From Macrolepiota albuminosa (taxonomy: Eukaryota; Basidiomycota; Agaricomycetes; Agaricales; Agaricaceae), in assembly GCA_027475525.1 (NCBI GenBank), contig JAMWFC010000040.1:316725-380724 (forward strand): a stretch of 64,000 nucleotides of DNA, read 5' to 3'. Shown here in pieces: positions 1 through 12,068 of the stretch (positions are counted from its first letter, which is position 1; each line of letters begins with the position of its first letter). The position numbers and the translations under genes were made by a program. Below the pieces are notes generated by a model. The model was given only the letters and a program-made list of their open reading frames with translations, was not told the origin of the DNA and searched no databases.

Positions 1-661
1 AGGGTGTTGAGCTGGACACCATCGGGGACGGGGCCGTCTGTCTTGGCGGGGCAGGAGCCGGGCGGTGTCACGGCCGAGAGACCGAGGGGGACGTTGCCAG
101 TCTGGTCGCCGCTGAACTTTGTGAAGTCAGACCCGGCGAATTGACAGTGGAAGAGGCCGTTGAGCTCCTGGTTCTTTGGCGCGACTTGGCAGTATGGCAC
201 CTGGAGACTGTCGGGCTATTTCGTGTTCCATGAGTTTTTGTGGTTCCAAATTAGGATGGATGGAAAAAGAAGGGCACTTACTGCATTGCGAGGCTGTTGG
301 ACGAAGATTTGTGCGAGTCTGATCATCTCAGCATCGTTATTGAGCGTTTTGGCAAGATCAATCATCTGATCTGCCGCGTCCTGCTGATCGCAGTTTTTCC
401 CAGCAGCCAACAGGCTTGTGAACGCGACTTGCGAGATAGGGTTGCACTGCTGGGCTCCGCCTGCCGCGAGCTAGAATTACCGAGAAATTGGTCAGTTAAT
501 GGCGGGATCATTGGTATGTAGGCTTCGCGTACACATGCTTGCTCCCAGTCATGGGTTGAATCGGCAATAGTTTGGGCGATACGTTTCTGGAACTGTACGG
601 GGACGGCGGATGCCGCAATAGCGAGAGCAGAGAGAACGAAGACAGCAGAGATCTTGGCCAT
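1..661 (-). CDS. Small secreted protein, 3' end outside the window
   Basis: Three exons fit: 661-533, 470-282 and 200 to beyond base 1. All have GT-AG introns and introns 1 and 2 are phase 0. The start at 661 opens with a clear signal peptide (MAKISAVFVLSALAIAASA) followed by a helical, Cys-containing mature part; a stretch near residues 60-75 reads QDAADQMIDLAKTLNN. The visible C-terminal exon reads VPYCQVAPKNQELNGLFHC and is Gly/Pro-rich. The protein is therefore exported and soluble, about 170 residues within the window. I recognise no catalytic motif and assign no function. A TATA box lies about 160 bases upstream. It resembles fungal small secreted proteins in size and Cys content. Confidence is high for a real secreted gene, none for its role. 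Confidence 0.8.
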
Positions 662-1626
662 GATGTAGAAGAGGTGGTGGTGTTGAAGATAAGGAAAGCT
701 TAAAAGGGTTGGGAGAGTGAATGAAAGGTTGTGGAGAGAATGAAGAACTGAAAGAGCACTAGGCTCGATAGAGAAGAGAAGAAAATTGGAGAATGACCCA
801 AGGTTCAGTTTTTGTCGTCTTTTATACCCGGCCGAGGGGGAGCAATTGGTATTCGGGGATGAAGAAATGGTACAAAGATAATTTCATCAGATTTGGGATG
901 CTGTGAAACGCATGCGGCCTCGTACTTGTACCCGAGATGGCCGTCTTGTTGTTAGCAATGCTTCCCAATGTGGGGACAAAAAGATGTTAGGTGTCATAGA
1001 ATTAATCGGATGGAGCAAAGAGCTGGAGCATTGTTCTAATGCTGCGAAGCTTTGCTGTGTTATTGTCTGGATGTAAGTGATGGCTGATCAGGACCTAGGC
1101 ACGTGTTGTGCGTTGCGCATTGCACAATTCCGAGAACAGCGAGAGACGAGGAGGGTTTCCACGAAGACCTCAACACCTGGTTGGACTTAGTTCAGATGCT
1201 GGACTTGACTGGGCTTTGTCTTTGTCACAAAGGCATAGAGCGCTGGGCAAAAAAGTTTGATTGACGCTTGATCAAATGAAGCTGTCTGTCTCCACGCCAA
1301 CCGTAAGGCTAACACAGCAAACAGTGTGCTTGCACCACACGGTCATTATGTAGAATTCGGCACAAGAACAAGCCGGAGCTCCTTGATGCAGATGTGCTCA
1401 CACGAGTTTTGATCTTCCACATCTAACGGGGAGGACCTCTTAATGGAGAAGTGTTGGCATAGATATGATGAGATAGACTGTTTCTGTTGTCAAGTAAACG
1501 ATCAGGATGGTCAACGTGGAGAGGGAAGACGATGACGTCACAAGCGAGGAGGCAGTCACATGTGCATTTCCTTACGGAGGCGCTAGTGTTTGAACGTTAT
1601 CTTCGACTTGCACCATCTTTGATTCA
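662..1626. other. Divergent intergenic region
   Basis: It separates the minus-strand secreted-protein gene from the plus-strand gene at 1627. Apart from the TATA box at 819-826 I see no coding segment, repeat or RNA. Short open frames here lack splice continuity and codon structure. Confidence 0.5.
819..826 (-). promoter_or_regulatory. TATA box of the secreted-protein gene
   Basis: On the minus strand the bases read TATAAAAG within CGGGTATAAAAGACGAC, about 160 bases upstream of the start codon at 661. No other good TATA element lies nearby. Confidence 0.55.
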
Positions 1627-2112
1627 ATGCCGCCTTCAGAATATTCATTCCGTCTCCAGAAAGGTCCATTAACTGTCCTCTTCATAATCATTGCCTGATC
1701 CATTCAAATCGCAGGCATCGTCGGCGGCTTTGCACCTCCAACCCCTGACTACATCCACACCGTCACCAAAGCGTCTACTAACACCAATCTCCTGATCGCC
1801 TCTTCGTTCCGCCAGCAGGGGACACCCCAACTTCAAGATGCCGCACCTAAATCGCTCCCCGCTACAGACTATGATGCGCTTGTCGATGAATTGCATTCGA
1901 TACTGAAGGAACTCCCCATGGAGTCTCCGCCCGGCAGCGAGGATATATATGGGCTCAACACGAGCATCGCTTGGGGTAGCGAGGATCTGGAATGGTATAA
2001 CGGTGGGCCGCAGGGATGTGGAGGAGGGACGAGCGAAGTCCAGGCGACGGACGAAGAGAAGGCAAAGTTCAAGCGGGCAGTCGAGATTATCAATGAGCTA
2101 GCGTCCAAGTAG
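1627..2112 (+). CDS. Conserved fungal protein of unknown function, 144 residues
   Basis: Two exons, 1627-1663 and 1715-2112, are joined by a 51-nt GT-AG intron in phase 1. The first exon is only 37 nt and encodes MPPSEYSFRLQK. The second reads GIVGGFAPPTPDYIHTVTK and later ESPPGSEDIYGLNTSIAWGS, ending KRAVEIINELASK. The ESPPGSEDIYGLD/N-type block and the GGFAPPTP block are patterns I associate with an uncharacterised small protein of agaricomycetes. There is no signal peptide or membrane segment, so it is probably cytosolic. An open frame starting at 1891 is only the 3' part of exon 2. The gene is convergent with the laccase. Function is unknown. Confidence 0.75.
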
Positions 2113-2527
2113 GCCGAGTGGAATTTAGTGCTCTTCTTTACCCAGTTTGTTGGTATACCTGACTAAAGGTCAACTTTGTGTAGAATGCTTGTACATACAA
2201 TCAGATGTTCGTCTGAAAATCATCACAAGTCCCTATCAAGGCATTATGACAGATGGCTAGATCAAGTTACATCAGGGGCCAGATGATTCATCAGGTTTCC
2301 ACTTATCTCCTAGGGACATCGTGCGTCACCCAACAGACTCATATCAATTCAAGTTTCACCTCTCCTTTCGCGCCCGAACAGCCCTCCATGATCATGATGT
2401 CGGTTCGTGTTCTTGGCGTTTCCAGCTTACTGTGCTTTATGTCATGAATATTATCATGCTCGTACTTCTGCTGTCAGATTGCAATCAACGTCTCCCATGG
2501 AACAACAAGTACTATCCGGAAGTGAAG
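2113..2527. other. Convergent 3' intergenic region
   Basis: It lies between the 3' ends of the 144-residue protein gene and the laccase gene. It should hold both polyadenylation regions. No other feature is visible. Confidence 0.5.
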
Positions 2528-4851
2528 CTAATGTGCAGACTCATACATGGGACAAAGCTCCTTCCATTCCTCTGGCAAAAGCGAGGTTAGAATATATGAA
2601 ATGTGTGGTTTTTGGATGCTCACCGGGTTCCATCCCCTTCGCGATGCTATTTACATCCTCAGCAAACACAACCGCCAAGCCGCTATACAGACAAATGTTA
2701 CTCAACTTCTGGGAGAACGCGAAAGAGAGTAACTCACTTGTCAAGATGCCAGTCAATGTGACTACCGGGCTTTGGTCAGTATCGAATGGACGTGTTCAAT
2801 GATAGCTGAAATACCAGTGTAGAAACCATGGGCCCGCATTGTTTGTTGTGAAGCGGATGGTAACGTTATCTCCAGCGAACCCGGTAGAGACTACGTCGCG
2901 GCGCACCTGAAAGGCAAAGAAAGTATAGTAAATGAGAGAAAAATCAAGGAAGAAGGATAAGTAGGATACGAACTGGATTGTCGTAGTTGTATTTGGTACT
3001 TCCGGCACTTCTGACGACGTCGAAATTGTGCTGTCAGGAGAGAGCGTTTAAAGCGACTCTGTTATGAGCAAGAATAGGAACGCTTACTCCGTGTAAATGG
3101 AACGGGTGCTGCGAAATCCAATGAGCCACCTAGAACGTCTTCGAAAGAGATAAAGAGAAGGGAGAACTGACCGGCGAACCAGTTGAGCCTCCCGGTATGA
3201 TCAACTCGATGGTCTTATTCCGCGGCAAAGTATACACATTCCCAGAAGGGAGCAAATCCTGCGCCGTGCGCGCGCCGCTCATGATCTGCAACAACACAGG
3301 GACGTTCGGCGGCTGGAAGCTCGCGCCATTGATCGCGAAGCGGCCATTGACACGCGTGACGTTGAGACACAGGGATACGTCGGCGGGAGCGCTGCCCCCG
3401 GGTGCGCCGGGGCTTTCGAGGGGATGCAGGTTCGTCTCGACCAGTGGGTTGTTCAGCGAGGAGTTGGTCGTGGTTGGCTCGACTAGCGGGGCGCCGTGGT
3501 AGCGGAAGATGGCTGAGTTAGCGCCGCCGGCGAATGAGGTGCATCCGCCGTTGGGGAGCGCACGGAGCCAGTAGTTCCCGATGGGCTGCGTCGCGGCTAT
3601 GATGACGGAGTAGCGTTGGCCGGAGTAGATTTGGATGGAGTCGACGACGAGGGGCGAGTGGTTGACGCCGTCGACTTCGATTATAGTCTGAGTGGTTGTT
3701 GTGAATATTTAGTTGTGCAGTGTCGTAGAGAGAAAGAGGAAATCCGTACCATGTTGTGACCGTCGACTGAGAAGACGAAATTTGAATCGCAGGAAATGGA
3801 AACAAGCCGGAATCGGTAACTCTTGCCTTGAACAACGTTGATTACAGACAGGTCGGTTGCAGCGCCATTGCAGTTCCGCCCGAGACCATTGATAAGTGTC
3901 GTATCCGGTGTGGCTCGGTCTGTTATCGATGTTGAACGTATATGGTACCTGTGATTACAATAACAGTGAAAAGAGATGGATCGACGCAGTAGACAGAATT
4001 GCTTACCAGTCAGCCAGAGTAATCACTGTATTTTCTGCGTGGGGAATCAGTGGTTCAGTTTTCACGCAAAAGAAGGGACTCGATGACGAACCATCGTCAA
4101 CATCGTAGCTTAGAAAGATGCAAAGTGAAATTTTAATACATCCATGGCTGGAAAGGCACTTACAGGTGTCGAAACGGATCTTGAGGATCGTAGATTATAA
4201 AAGCGCCTCGGAGACCATCGCAGTATTGAGTTCCTGCACGAGCATGAGAATCAACAGACCACCGTAAGGCTAGTCACACACCTAGATGAGAATGATACCA
4301 ATACGTCCCAGCTTGATCACCAACGTTGAAATCGTACAGAAATGAGTTATTGGGTGATATCGGGCATTGATTTACGCCCGAGGGACCATCAGCCCAACTG
4401 GTACCCTTCTGGAATAAACCATGCCAATGCTTTCAGAGGGACAAGGCATTTGGCATGTTATAAAATCACGAAAAAAAAGTATAACGTACAATGCTTGTTC
4501 CTGTCAGCATCGTGGTGTCTTTGAGGTGGTTGACGACGTTCATTCTAATCCGATCGCCCTTCGCGGAGTGATTATCGTACAAATAGCTGGTGAATAAGCT
4601 GCTCACCTTCGTCGCGGTGACGAGGACGCCTGGAAAGGAAGCGGTCGATGCATTACTGCATGCTAGGATGGACCTGTATAGAGATGTCACGCTGGAACTT
4701 AAAAACAGGGTATTTTTTTCATGACTCACGGACGAGTGAAACCATCGGGGGAAACGTCTGAATTGACGATGTACATGTCTCCTGAAGGACCGATAGAAGC
4801 GTGTACAGCGATGAGCACGGAGAGAAGGAAGAAAGAGCGTGGTGGTAACAT
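2528..4851 (-). CDS. lcc: Laccase (multicopper oxidase), secreted, 15 exons
   Basis: Secreted phenol:O2 oxidoreductase, 510 residues. Exons (minus): 4851-4730, 4673-4607, 4558-4490, 4429-4282, 4233-4164, 4108-4092, 4034-4007, 3948-3750, 3687-3172, 3108-3088, 3030-2974, 2906-2815, 2761-2738, 2682-2624, 2571-2528. They sum to 1533 nt with every phase matching. A signal peptide ([19 protein letters not shown]) is followed by all four copper-ligand blocks: [36 protein letters not shown] and HCHIDWHLDNGL. The residue ten after the ligand Cys is Leu, giving a non-coordinating axial position as in many fungal laccases. The C-terminus is short ([14 protein letters not shown]). Four exons are 17-28 nt; an alternative acceptor for the HPFHLHG exon would add seven residues. 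The gene appears intact. Roles in lignin, pigment or humic chemistry are family knowledge only. Confidence 0.95.
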
Positions 4852-5541
4852 TGCTTGATGAGAGGATGACAACGGAACCGTCCTCCTAACACTGACTTTT
4901 AAGTAGGAAAAAATCTTCATGGGTCAGCCACTGTCCATTGCGAAAAGGCTGGCAGATCGTCCACTCTGCTTGGATTTGTAATAGCACAAGAAGTGTTGAT
5001 TGGAGGTATACGGCGTGGTAACTAGAAGAATACCATTCATGCGCCTTGGAAATCTGGAACTGCGTATTCTTATCCTTGAAGTCGTGTAAAAGTTCTGTCC
5101 ATCCGGAAAAAAGGTTTAAAAGGTCTTATGCGGAATCCTTCAAGAAACTGTCGCGTCGAGAAACTTGAGATAAATGACTTTGCACAACCGGCAATATCCG
5201 AGTACTTGATCCCTCTCATATCTTATCTTGACAATCGCTTCCGTGCTTTGATGACGTGCTCGATTGAAAGGCTAAGAGTCTGTTTGCCTTCTTATTATGA
5301 CTAACTGTTCAACACAGTCCACCCGAAACACCAAGAAACCAATTGCATAGTATGTTACATCTGATATACACTGAATAAGACGGCGAACGTAGAGAAGCGT
5401 ATGCGGAGTGAATCCGTCATTGCTGCAACAGTGAGCGAAACATCGACCCATCGATACAAGACCTAAACCACGGCTAAGGGGTAATTTAATATCGTGAAGA
5501 CGCGTCTGCTGAAGGGAAAAATCTGAGCAAAGGTACAAATA
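4852..5541. other. Intergenic region upstream of laccase
   Basis: It contains the laccase promoter and the 3' flank of the sugar transporter. A TTAAAAG-like element lies about 50 bases upstream of the laccase start on the minus strand. No other feature is supported. Confidence 0.4.
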
Positions 5542-7595
5542 TTATGCTTTGGTAGTGACCGAGCGTGAGGATCGAACATCGCTTCGGTCGTGGTCTAGTG
5601 CTGTAGGAAATCGAATCGGTGAGAATTACTAAAATGAAGTTCAGTTGAGAACATACCTCTTTCCTGTGCGGCGATGTGCGCGGCACGTTCGTCAGCAGAG
5701 ATAGCACCGAAGATCACGTCCATCTCTTCCAGACTGCGGCCCTTGGTTTCGGGTATAAGGCTGAGACCCAAAATGTAAAGGTAAGTCAATACATATGTAC
5801 AGATAAAACTCACAAGGAAAACAAGCCCATGGCACCGACGTTGATGGTGGCGAACATGAGGAAAATCTTGTAGCCCAGGTCTGAGATCATGTCGGGTGTA
5901 ACTTTGGACACGACAAAGTCTAACCAAGGACAATGAAGCACTGCCGTTTAGTAAGAATAAGCACAAGGACTTACTCCAGAGCCACTGTGAAGCACTAGCG
6001 ACGGACAGACCATAGTGTCTTGTGCGAGTGGGGAAGATATCAGAAACGTAGATCCAGGGCATGGGACCCCAGCCCATAGAGTAGAAGCAAACGTAAATAT
6101 AGAGCATGGCCGCCATGGCCTTGGATGCGGGTGGAGGGGATGGGGGAGGGTGAGCAACAGATACGGGATGGGTTTTGAGAATGGCACCGATGATGAAGAA
6201 TAATGTACCCATTCCGAGAGAGGAAACAATGAGTGATATGCGACGCCCAATACTCTCGACGAAGAAGAAAACGAAAATGGCAGTCGCGACAACCTGGAGG
6301 GATTTGAGTTTTAGTACGCAGAGATGACAGAAACACACCTTGACAACACCGTAGATACCTGAAGCGAGCAAAGAATTCTTCGTTCCTGTATATCCAATGG
6401 AAGTAAAAATCTGAGGTGCGTAGTATCTAGGTGTTGCTGATGAGAGTCCGCTCTGAAGAACCCAAAGTAACTGTACTCTACCCAATGGAATTCTGGCCGC
6501 CCCATTGCTGGAGAAGGAAGATAACAAACGCGATGACGAAACGGATGAAGTTCCCTTTTCCAAAAAAGGCCTCCTTCATTCCGAGGCCTTGCCTGGCAGC
6601 CCGCTCTTCTTCGATTTGTGCCTCTATTTCTGCCATCTCGTGTACAACATTTTCTGAGTCGGTAGATTCAGATCGGAGATAGGCAAGGTTTTGCAAGGCC
6701 TCATCGTTCCGACCAACGGAAGCAAGCCATCTGGGAGACTCCTTTAATCATGAATACATGAGTTCCATGAATAAGTCGGACACGGGTGGAGTACCTTGAC
6801 AGTGAGCAGGCCAAATAACATGATTCCTGCCGGCACGAGCTGGAAACCGAACGGTATCCTCCAGACATTGGGGCCGGTATGGATGTTTATCCCGATTCCA
6901 TAATTGATAAAGTATGAAAGCATTACTCCAATCGCAACCTAAAATCAAGTTTCAAGGTTAAAAGAATATAGGAAAGCAAGGTAATGACGCACCATGATCT
7001 GGAAAAGACCCGTGATTCTGCCTCTTACTTCCTTGGGAGAACACTCTGAAACGTAGGCTGGAGCCACTGCAGAAATCCCACCAATACCAAAGCCAGATAT
7101 CACACGACCAGCGTAGATGAGCTGAAGGCCGTGATGCTTATCTTTTGCCGCTGTGGCGAGAATAGCACCGATACAGAATACGAGCGTAAACGCAACCAAC
7201 GTCCATTTGCGGCCGAGCTTAGCTAGAAATATCGTAGAAAGAGAAATTAACGAGAATGTTAATCATTTAAAAAATAAAACCGTACATGAGACAGGAGCTG
7301 ACCCAAGGGCACCGAAGAAAGCTCCTGCTTGCAAGACTGATACGACATTAGATGTCACATCATTCGTGCGTTTCAGATTCGTGGTCCCATCGGGATTAAG
7401 GAGGCCGAATTCCTGCTTGAAGTATGGCTGCGATACTACACCACCCGCTATGCCAGTGTCATAACCGAAGAGAACGATTCCCCAGTAAGCTATAAAGGCC
7501 AGATCTATTCAAAACGTAAGGTATAATTCAGAAGGAGAACATGAAAGGAACGGACAGTATACACGTATATTCTTGAAAATGTGTCCAACCGCCAT
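5542..7595 (-). CDS. MFS sugar-porter family transporter (monosaccharide/quinate type)
   Basis: Proton-coupled importer of the sugar porter family in the plasma membrane. The gene is a multi-exon model starting at 7595 (MAVGHIFKNI, then an intron). It reads LAFIAYWGIVLFGYDTGIAGG, so TM1 ends in the usual GYDTG motif. Further family signatures follow: GRVISGFGIGGISAVAPAY with SE and RG downstream, QQWGGQNSIGYYAPQIF in TM7, and ESIGRR after TM8. The C-terminal end of TM12 is PETKGRSLEEMD. After that motif a 3' intron (56 nt) leads to a short tail ending SVTTKA at the TAA at 5542. Sequence style resembles quinate/hexose permeases, but substrate cannot be read from it. Orientation matches the laccase and the next transporter; no shared promoter is implied. 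No frame breaks were seen. Confidence 0.9.
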
Positions 7596-9183
7596 GATTG
7601 ATCGTCTGCGGAGGTAAAGAGAGGACAAAAATGGACATACGCTCTTAAGAAGACGTCCTGTTACTGACTTAATAATTCTGATACCCGTTGGTTTTGCATT
7701 TTCAGGGGAATAGGGGGACACGTGTACATACAACCCAGAGACCGGTCCGCGGTCCGCCCTCTTGTCTACGGGTTATCCCTGAGCGTAATGTGTACTGAAA
7801 CTAAGGGTTTGACGCTTGCGAAGTATCTTTTCTCCTTGGAGTCTTCCAAACTTCGTCTGGGTTTCCTTGTGCTATGGATCTGGGCCAATTCTGCAATACG
7901 CAAGGAATAACTTACTAACAAAGAGATGAAACGAAAAACACCTCTCTAGGCAGATCCGAACTAGAAGATTCTTGCTTGTGTATGGAGCATTATGGCGTTG
8001 ACGAGTGATCTAAAAGGTTGCCCCAATAGGGAAGGACCCGTGCACGCAAGTCACCTGCCAACGTCTGATCCACATACATTTCAGGCATCCCTGACAAGAG
8101 GTTGGAAGGTAGGCTTAGCGAGGCGGTATTTTCCTGTACTGATTTGGGATTGATGCGACGAAATGGGAATTCTATCTTGACTTGTTGGGTCCTCTTCGAG
8201 GAGAAAAGCGTCAGATTGAGTGGATTGAACCTGGATTGCATATGAGTATCAGGAACACCGTCCGCACTGGCTCTGTGGTTGATTACCGGGGCAGAATTCG
8301 CTGTGCTGTATTAGTGGATGCTTTACAACCATGACGGGAATCCGATCAAATTCTCTGCCAGGTACATTCTCATGTATAACACAGCACCTCTTTATACCCA
8401 ACCTTAAACGCTTATTCGTCAAATATAAACTAGAGTACACTTGCTTAAAGTGCGTTTCCCATGGCCGCCATCGGAGTCTGCAACGGATAGCCCCACTGAC
8501 CTATCGTCTTCATTCTTCCCAGAACCTCTACGGATTCCCCATTCTCCCTTACTCTGTCTCTTTCGGTAGCTCCAGGTCTTCATCATTGTCCCCGTTGCAA
8601 TCATCCATGCAGCCTGATGGGCTCCACAAGGAGAACATTTGATAACTTCGATGCCCTGCTGGTCAGGTCATACAAGATACAGAGGTTCCGGTTTTCATCA
8701 TATTTTAACTAGCTCTACTGCGATACCTTCTCACATATCTGCCTACGTTTGAGTTCTCTCTCTGCTATCTGCCTTCTCATCCTCTTTAGAGTTAATTGAT
8801 TCTCTCAGTCGCGCATCGTCACTTGACTCGAGTATCTGCCTGTGAGTGATGAGACGTTTATCATGTTATATGATACAAGTTCCTCATTCCTCAGACTTTC
8901 TCTGCTAAGGTAATATCTTTGAACATGTCCGAGAATTCCATGTCGATACAATTTGTTTAATATCCTAACCAATCAGAAGATAGAAATCTGAACATCTTCC
9001 GGAAGCGTTAGTCATGGTCAGCATCCTCAATGACTCAACGCATGAACCTGTCATTCTGCGCATCCGAAAAGCTCCACATAATTCAGCCATTTCAATTTCT
9101 CGCACAGAATGCTCGGTATTCTAGCTATGCAAATTATTATTTTTGGTGGCATATCCATTGACGATTTTACGAGTACAAGTACA
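7596..9183. other. Intergenic region between two transporter genes
   Basis: About 1.6 kb without a gene I can support. Several open frames of 60-100 codons exist on both strands but lack family motifs or spliceable neighbours. It should contain the sugar transporter's promoter and the 3' flank of the ACS transporter. Confidence 0.4.
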
Positions 9184-11170
9184 TTACAAACTATACGGGA
9201 ACCACGCGGAGCGATCGCCAAGCCCCGGAGCCTCATCCTCACGAGACGTCGTCATCCGAATCGTCGCCTTCTTCCTATTCTGGAGAATCAAATACCCAAT
9301 ATTCATTGCTGAAAAGACGATCATGAGAATGGAGAAAATGAGGAGTGTGAGGGTAGCTTTAGTGTAAAGGGGAGCGGGAGAAAGTGTCCCGAGAAGCCAC
9401 GTTGCGAGAATACCGCCCGAGTTCGTCATGATGAATCCAATTGCGATAGCGGTAGCTCGACGCGTGTAGGGCGCAGTATTGTTGGCATTCCATGTGGAGA
9501 GCGCAGGAGCACCGTTGTATGCGCCGCTAATACTCATGAATAGACTACCGTATTTGACGTGTGGGTTTTGGGATGCTGCAAGACATAAGAATAATTCATG
9601 TTGTTGACACGTGGTTTGACGTACCATAGAACATGGCAAAGCCTATCGTGGCGAGGATACCAGAGAATATACTGACGATGCCACGAGCTCCGTAACGGTC
9701 AGAGAGATATGATACAATGATGGAGACTGTAGGATACCAGAGAATATACTGACGATGCCACGAGCTCCGTAACGGTCAGAGAGATATGATACAATGATGG
9801 AGACTGTAATCTAATGTCAGTGTATGAACGTGAACAACGAAATGGTTCAGCTTACCAACAAAAGCCGCGGCGAAAGGAGGCACACTGTAAAGTTGGGCGT
9901 CGACGTTGGTATATCCTAGACCAGAAAGGATGGAGGGCGTGAAGCTATGGGAGCAGTCACGATATGTTCAACCTTTCAAAACATGATGATGACGTACTAT
10001 CCGAGAGCATAGATGAGAGTACCTGAGAACCATGCGATTAGAAAACTTGATCAACTAAACTGATGGAGATGTTACCATCGAAAAAGAAAGCTACAGCGAT
10101 CATCCACACGTGAGGAAGGGTAAACGCCTGCCAAATCTCGTGCCAGCTGAACGAATCCGCCTCATCTTGAAGGCCAGTAGCACCCGTCTCACGCAGACGG
10201 GCAACTACTTACTCCTTCTCCTCCTCAGTCAAGAATCTGGCCCGTGCAGGCGAATGCGGAAGGGTGAAGAATGAAGAGAGGCCAAATAAGACGGTGAAAA
10301 GACCTTCAAGGATGAATATCCATGCCCAGCCTGGACGATGGCCCACTCCATCCATGTGAATAATACCGTAGGCAAGGAGACCGGAGAAGGCGCCTGAGAG
10401 AGAGGCAGTGGAGAAGAAGGCAGATATCCTGAATAATTGGTCAGGTGCATGATAGTGGAAACAAATAACAATGTCAACTGACCGTGACTGGAGTTGTCGA
10501 CGTGGATACCAGAAGGATAGATACAAGACAAGGCCTGGGAATACACCACCTGCGTGAATGTATAAGGTAAGTAAGGATTAGTTATGCTGGAATTACACAC
10601 CTTCACAGAGACCGAGGAAGAATCGACACGCTAAAAGACCTTGATATGATTTGACGACTCCTGGAAGTGTAATCAATAACCTGCAATGTCTTGAAATCAT
10701 AGCACTAACAAACCTTGAAGAGTGGTGATAATTCCCCATAACGTCAGCATTGTAGGTAGCAGCAAGTTTGGTCCGACGGCCTACCCCAGATTAAGAATTA
10801 TTCAGGTGGAGACAGGATAATCGAAGCCACACCTTTAAGACAAGGTTTGAAGGAAGTTCCGCGATGATGTATGGAATGTAAGTCACTGTGAGCGCAATAC
10901 AGTATTCGTGGTTGTTCATCTTGAGATCAGTCTGCAAGCCTGCCACACGAGCGTTTCCGAGATTAGTCCGATCCTAGATATGATAGTGATACCATGAACC
11001 AGACAGAGCAAGATATCCCAACTTACCAGGAACGATAGCAAATAGAACATAGCCACCACAGGAAGAACGAAGACATCCACCTTCCGCCAGACCTTATCGA
11101 GCTTTGCGTCAAACACAGTCTTGTCGACGTCGATGGAACCAACAACCGAGGCCTTTTCTTTGTCTGTCAT
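9184..11170 (-). CDS. MFS transporter, anion:cation symporter (ACS) family
   Basis: Plasma-membrane proton symporter of the allantoate/nicotinate/pantothenate permease type. Exon 1 (11170-11027) encodes a cytosolic start MTDKEKASVVGSIDVDKT and TM1. Exon 2 (10973-10833) begins with the family motif DRTNLGNARVAGL. Later segments include SFWYPRRQLQSR, the cytosolic loop FLTEEEKE, SYLSDRYGARG and the C-terminal EDEAPGLGDRSAWF. The end is at 9184. An exact 77-bp tandem duplication (9654-9808) lies at the start of one exon and repeats its splice acceptor (ACAG then TCTCC). Using the acceptor nearer the 3' end keeps the frame; using the other adds 77 nt and shifts it. With one copy ignored the gene is intact. 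The substrate is probably a small organic anion or vitamin, not determinable here. Confidence 0.88.
9654..9808. repeat. Exact tandem duplication, period 77 bp
   Basis: Bases 9654-9730 are repeated without mismatch at 9731-9807, and one further base also matches. The unit covers the first coding bases of an ACS-transporter exon plus its intron acceptor. Seventy-seven is not a multiple of three, so the duplication breaks the reading frame unless the downstream acceptor is used. Confidence 0.97.
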
Positions 11171-11974
11171 GACTAAAGTTAAATCCGGACCAAAGTAAAG
11201 TTACAGAGGGGCGCGTAACGTACTTTGTTGGACTTATAAAGCCCTATATATAGATTGGGCAACCCTCAACGGGTTCATGGAAGGCTTGTCCACGTGAAAT
11301 GATGACCAACTGGAGCCGAGGATCAAGGTCGGACGAGGAATGTACGCGACCTGACTCTACATGTGATCCTGCACACAAATGCGTAATCTCCTCTCAGAGA
11401 TCTTGTTTAGGAATGAATGGCTCATGTCTTTATAGGTCTGTCTAGGGCGATGAGTCAAGCCAAACGTCGTTTGAAGGATGAAAAATGAGATAAGCTCACG
11501 TAGAGGTAACCAGGTGCAGCAAGTACATTCGGCCGAAATGTGGACCAGGTCCGAAATTTTCATCGACGCTTGATGGCCAAAACGTTGAAGCGGAACGATC
11601 ATTGATAACCTCTTCATCTGTGGTAGCCACACGAATAGAGCAAAGAACTCAAACGAGAAGAGCACGCTCGAATTGCAGAAGTTCATCTATAAGCTTCCAA
11701 GAAATGTATATCTGTCAACAAGAACGGCTGTGCGGGGTTAGCCGAAAAACATCCGTCTTTCGCTTATATATTGGTTGTCGCTGTGTGCCACAACGAGCTG
11801 CCCCTCAATAAATCGTTTCTAGTCCGCTTCTCTTCTCAAGTTACGGATGGTATGAGCACTGATGATTAGTCCTTGTGCGGGTGTTGGGAGAGTGACGGAG
11901 AAGGAAGGTCAGTATGCGTATGTGCGTGCTTCGACGCTTGGGTCAGGAGACGGGGGAAGGTTGGGCCTGGGAAA
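11171..11974. other. Intergenic region with no recognised gene
   Basis: Holds the ACS transporter promoter. Open frames at 11357-11686 (-) and 11602-11811 (+) have no recognisable domain and conflict with each other, so neither is called. Confidence 0.35.
11245..11252 (-). promoter_or_regulatory. TATA box of the ACS transporter
   Basis: TATATATA on the minus strand about 75 bases upstream of the start at 11170, a normal spacing for a fungal core promoter. Confidence 0.45.
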
Positions 11975-12068
11975 GATGAGGAGACGATGCGTAGTGTTCG
12001 GTGGGAACCGTATATGTGGGCTGGTGGTTTGGGACTTGGGTATGGGGAGCGGGAGATGGAGTGCGTCT
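11975..12068 (+). pseudogene. Fragment of an aspartic-protease cytosolic tail
   Basis: The reading DEETMRSVRWEPYM followed by a Gly-rich stretch closely matches the tail of the degenerate aspartic protease at 34346-34450 (same 14 residues, same strand). No other part of a protease is present here, so this is a detached fragment or a relic whose body has been lost. Pepsin-like proteins of agaricomycetes often carry a membrane segment and a tail of this kind. Confidence 0.5.

Noticed and set aside
2407..2802. 131-codon plus-strand open frame
   Set aside because: Antisense to the last laccase exons; no domain.
5595..6563. 322-codon minus-strand open frame
   Set aside because: It is the sugar transporter read through unspliced introns in changing frames; the spliced model carries the family motifs.
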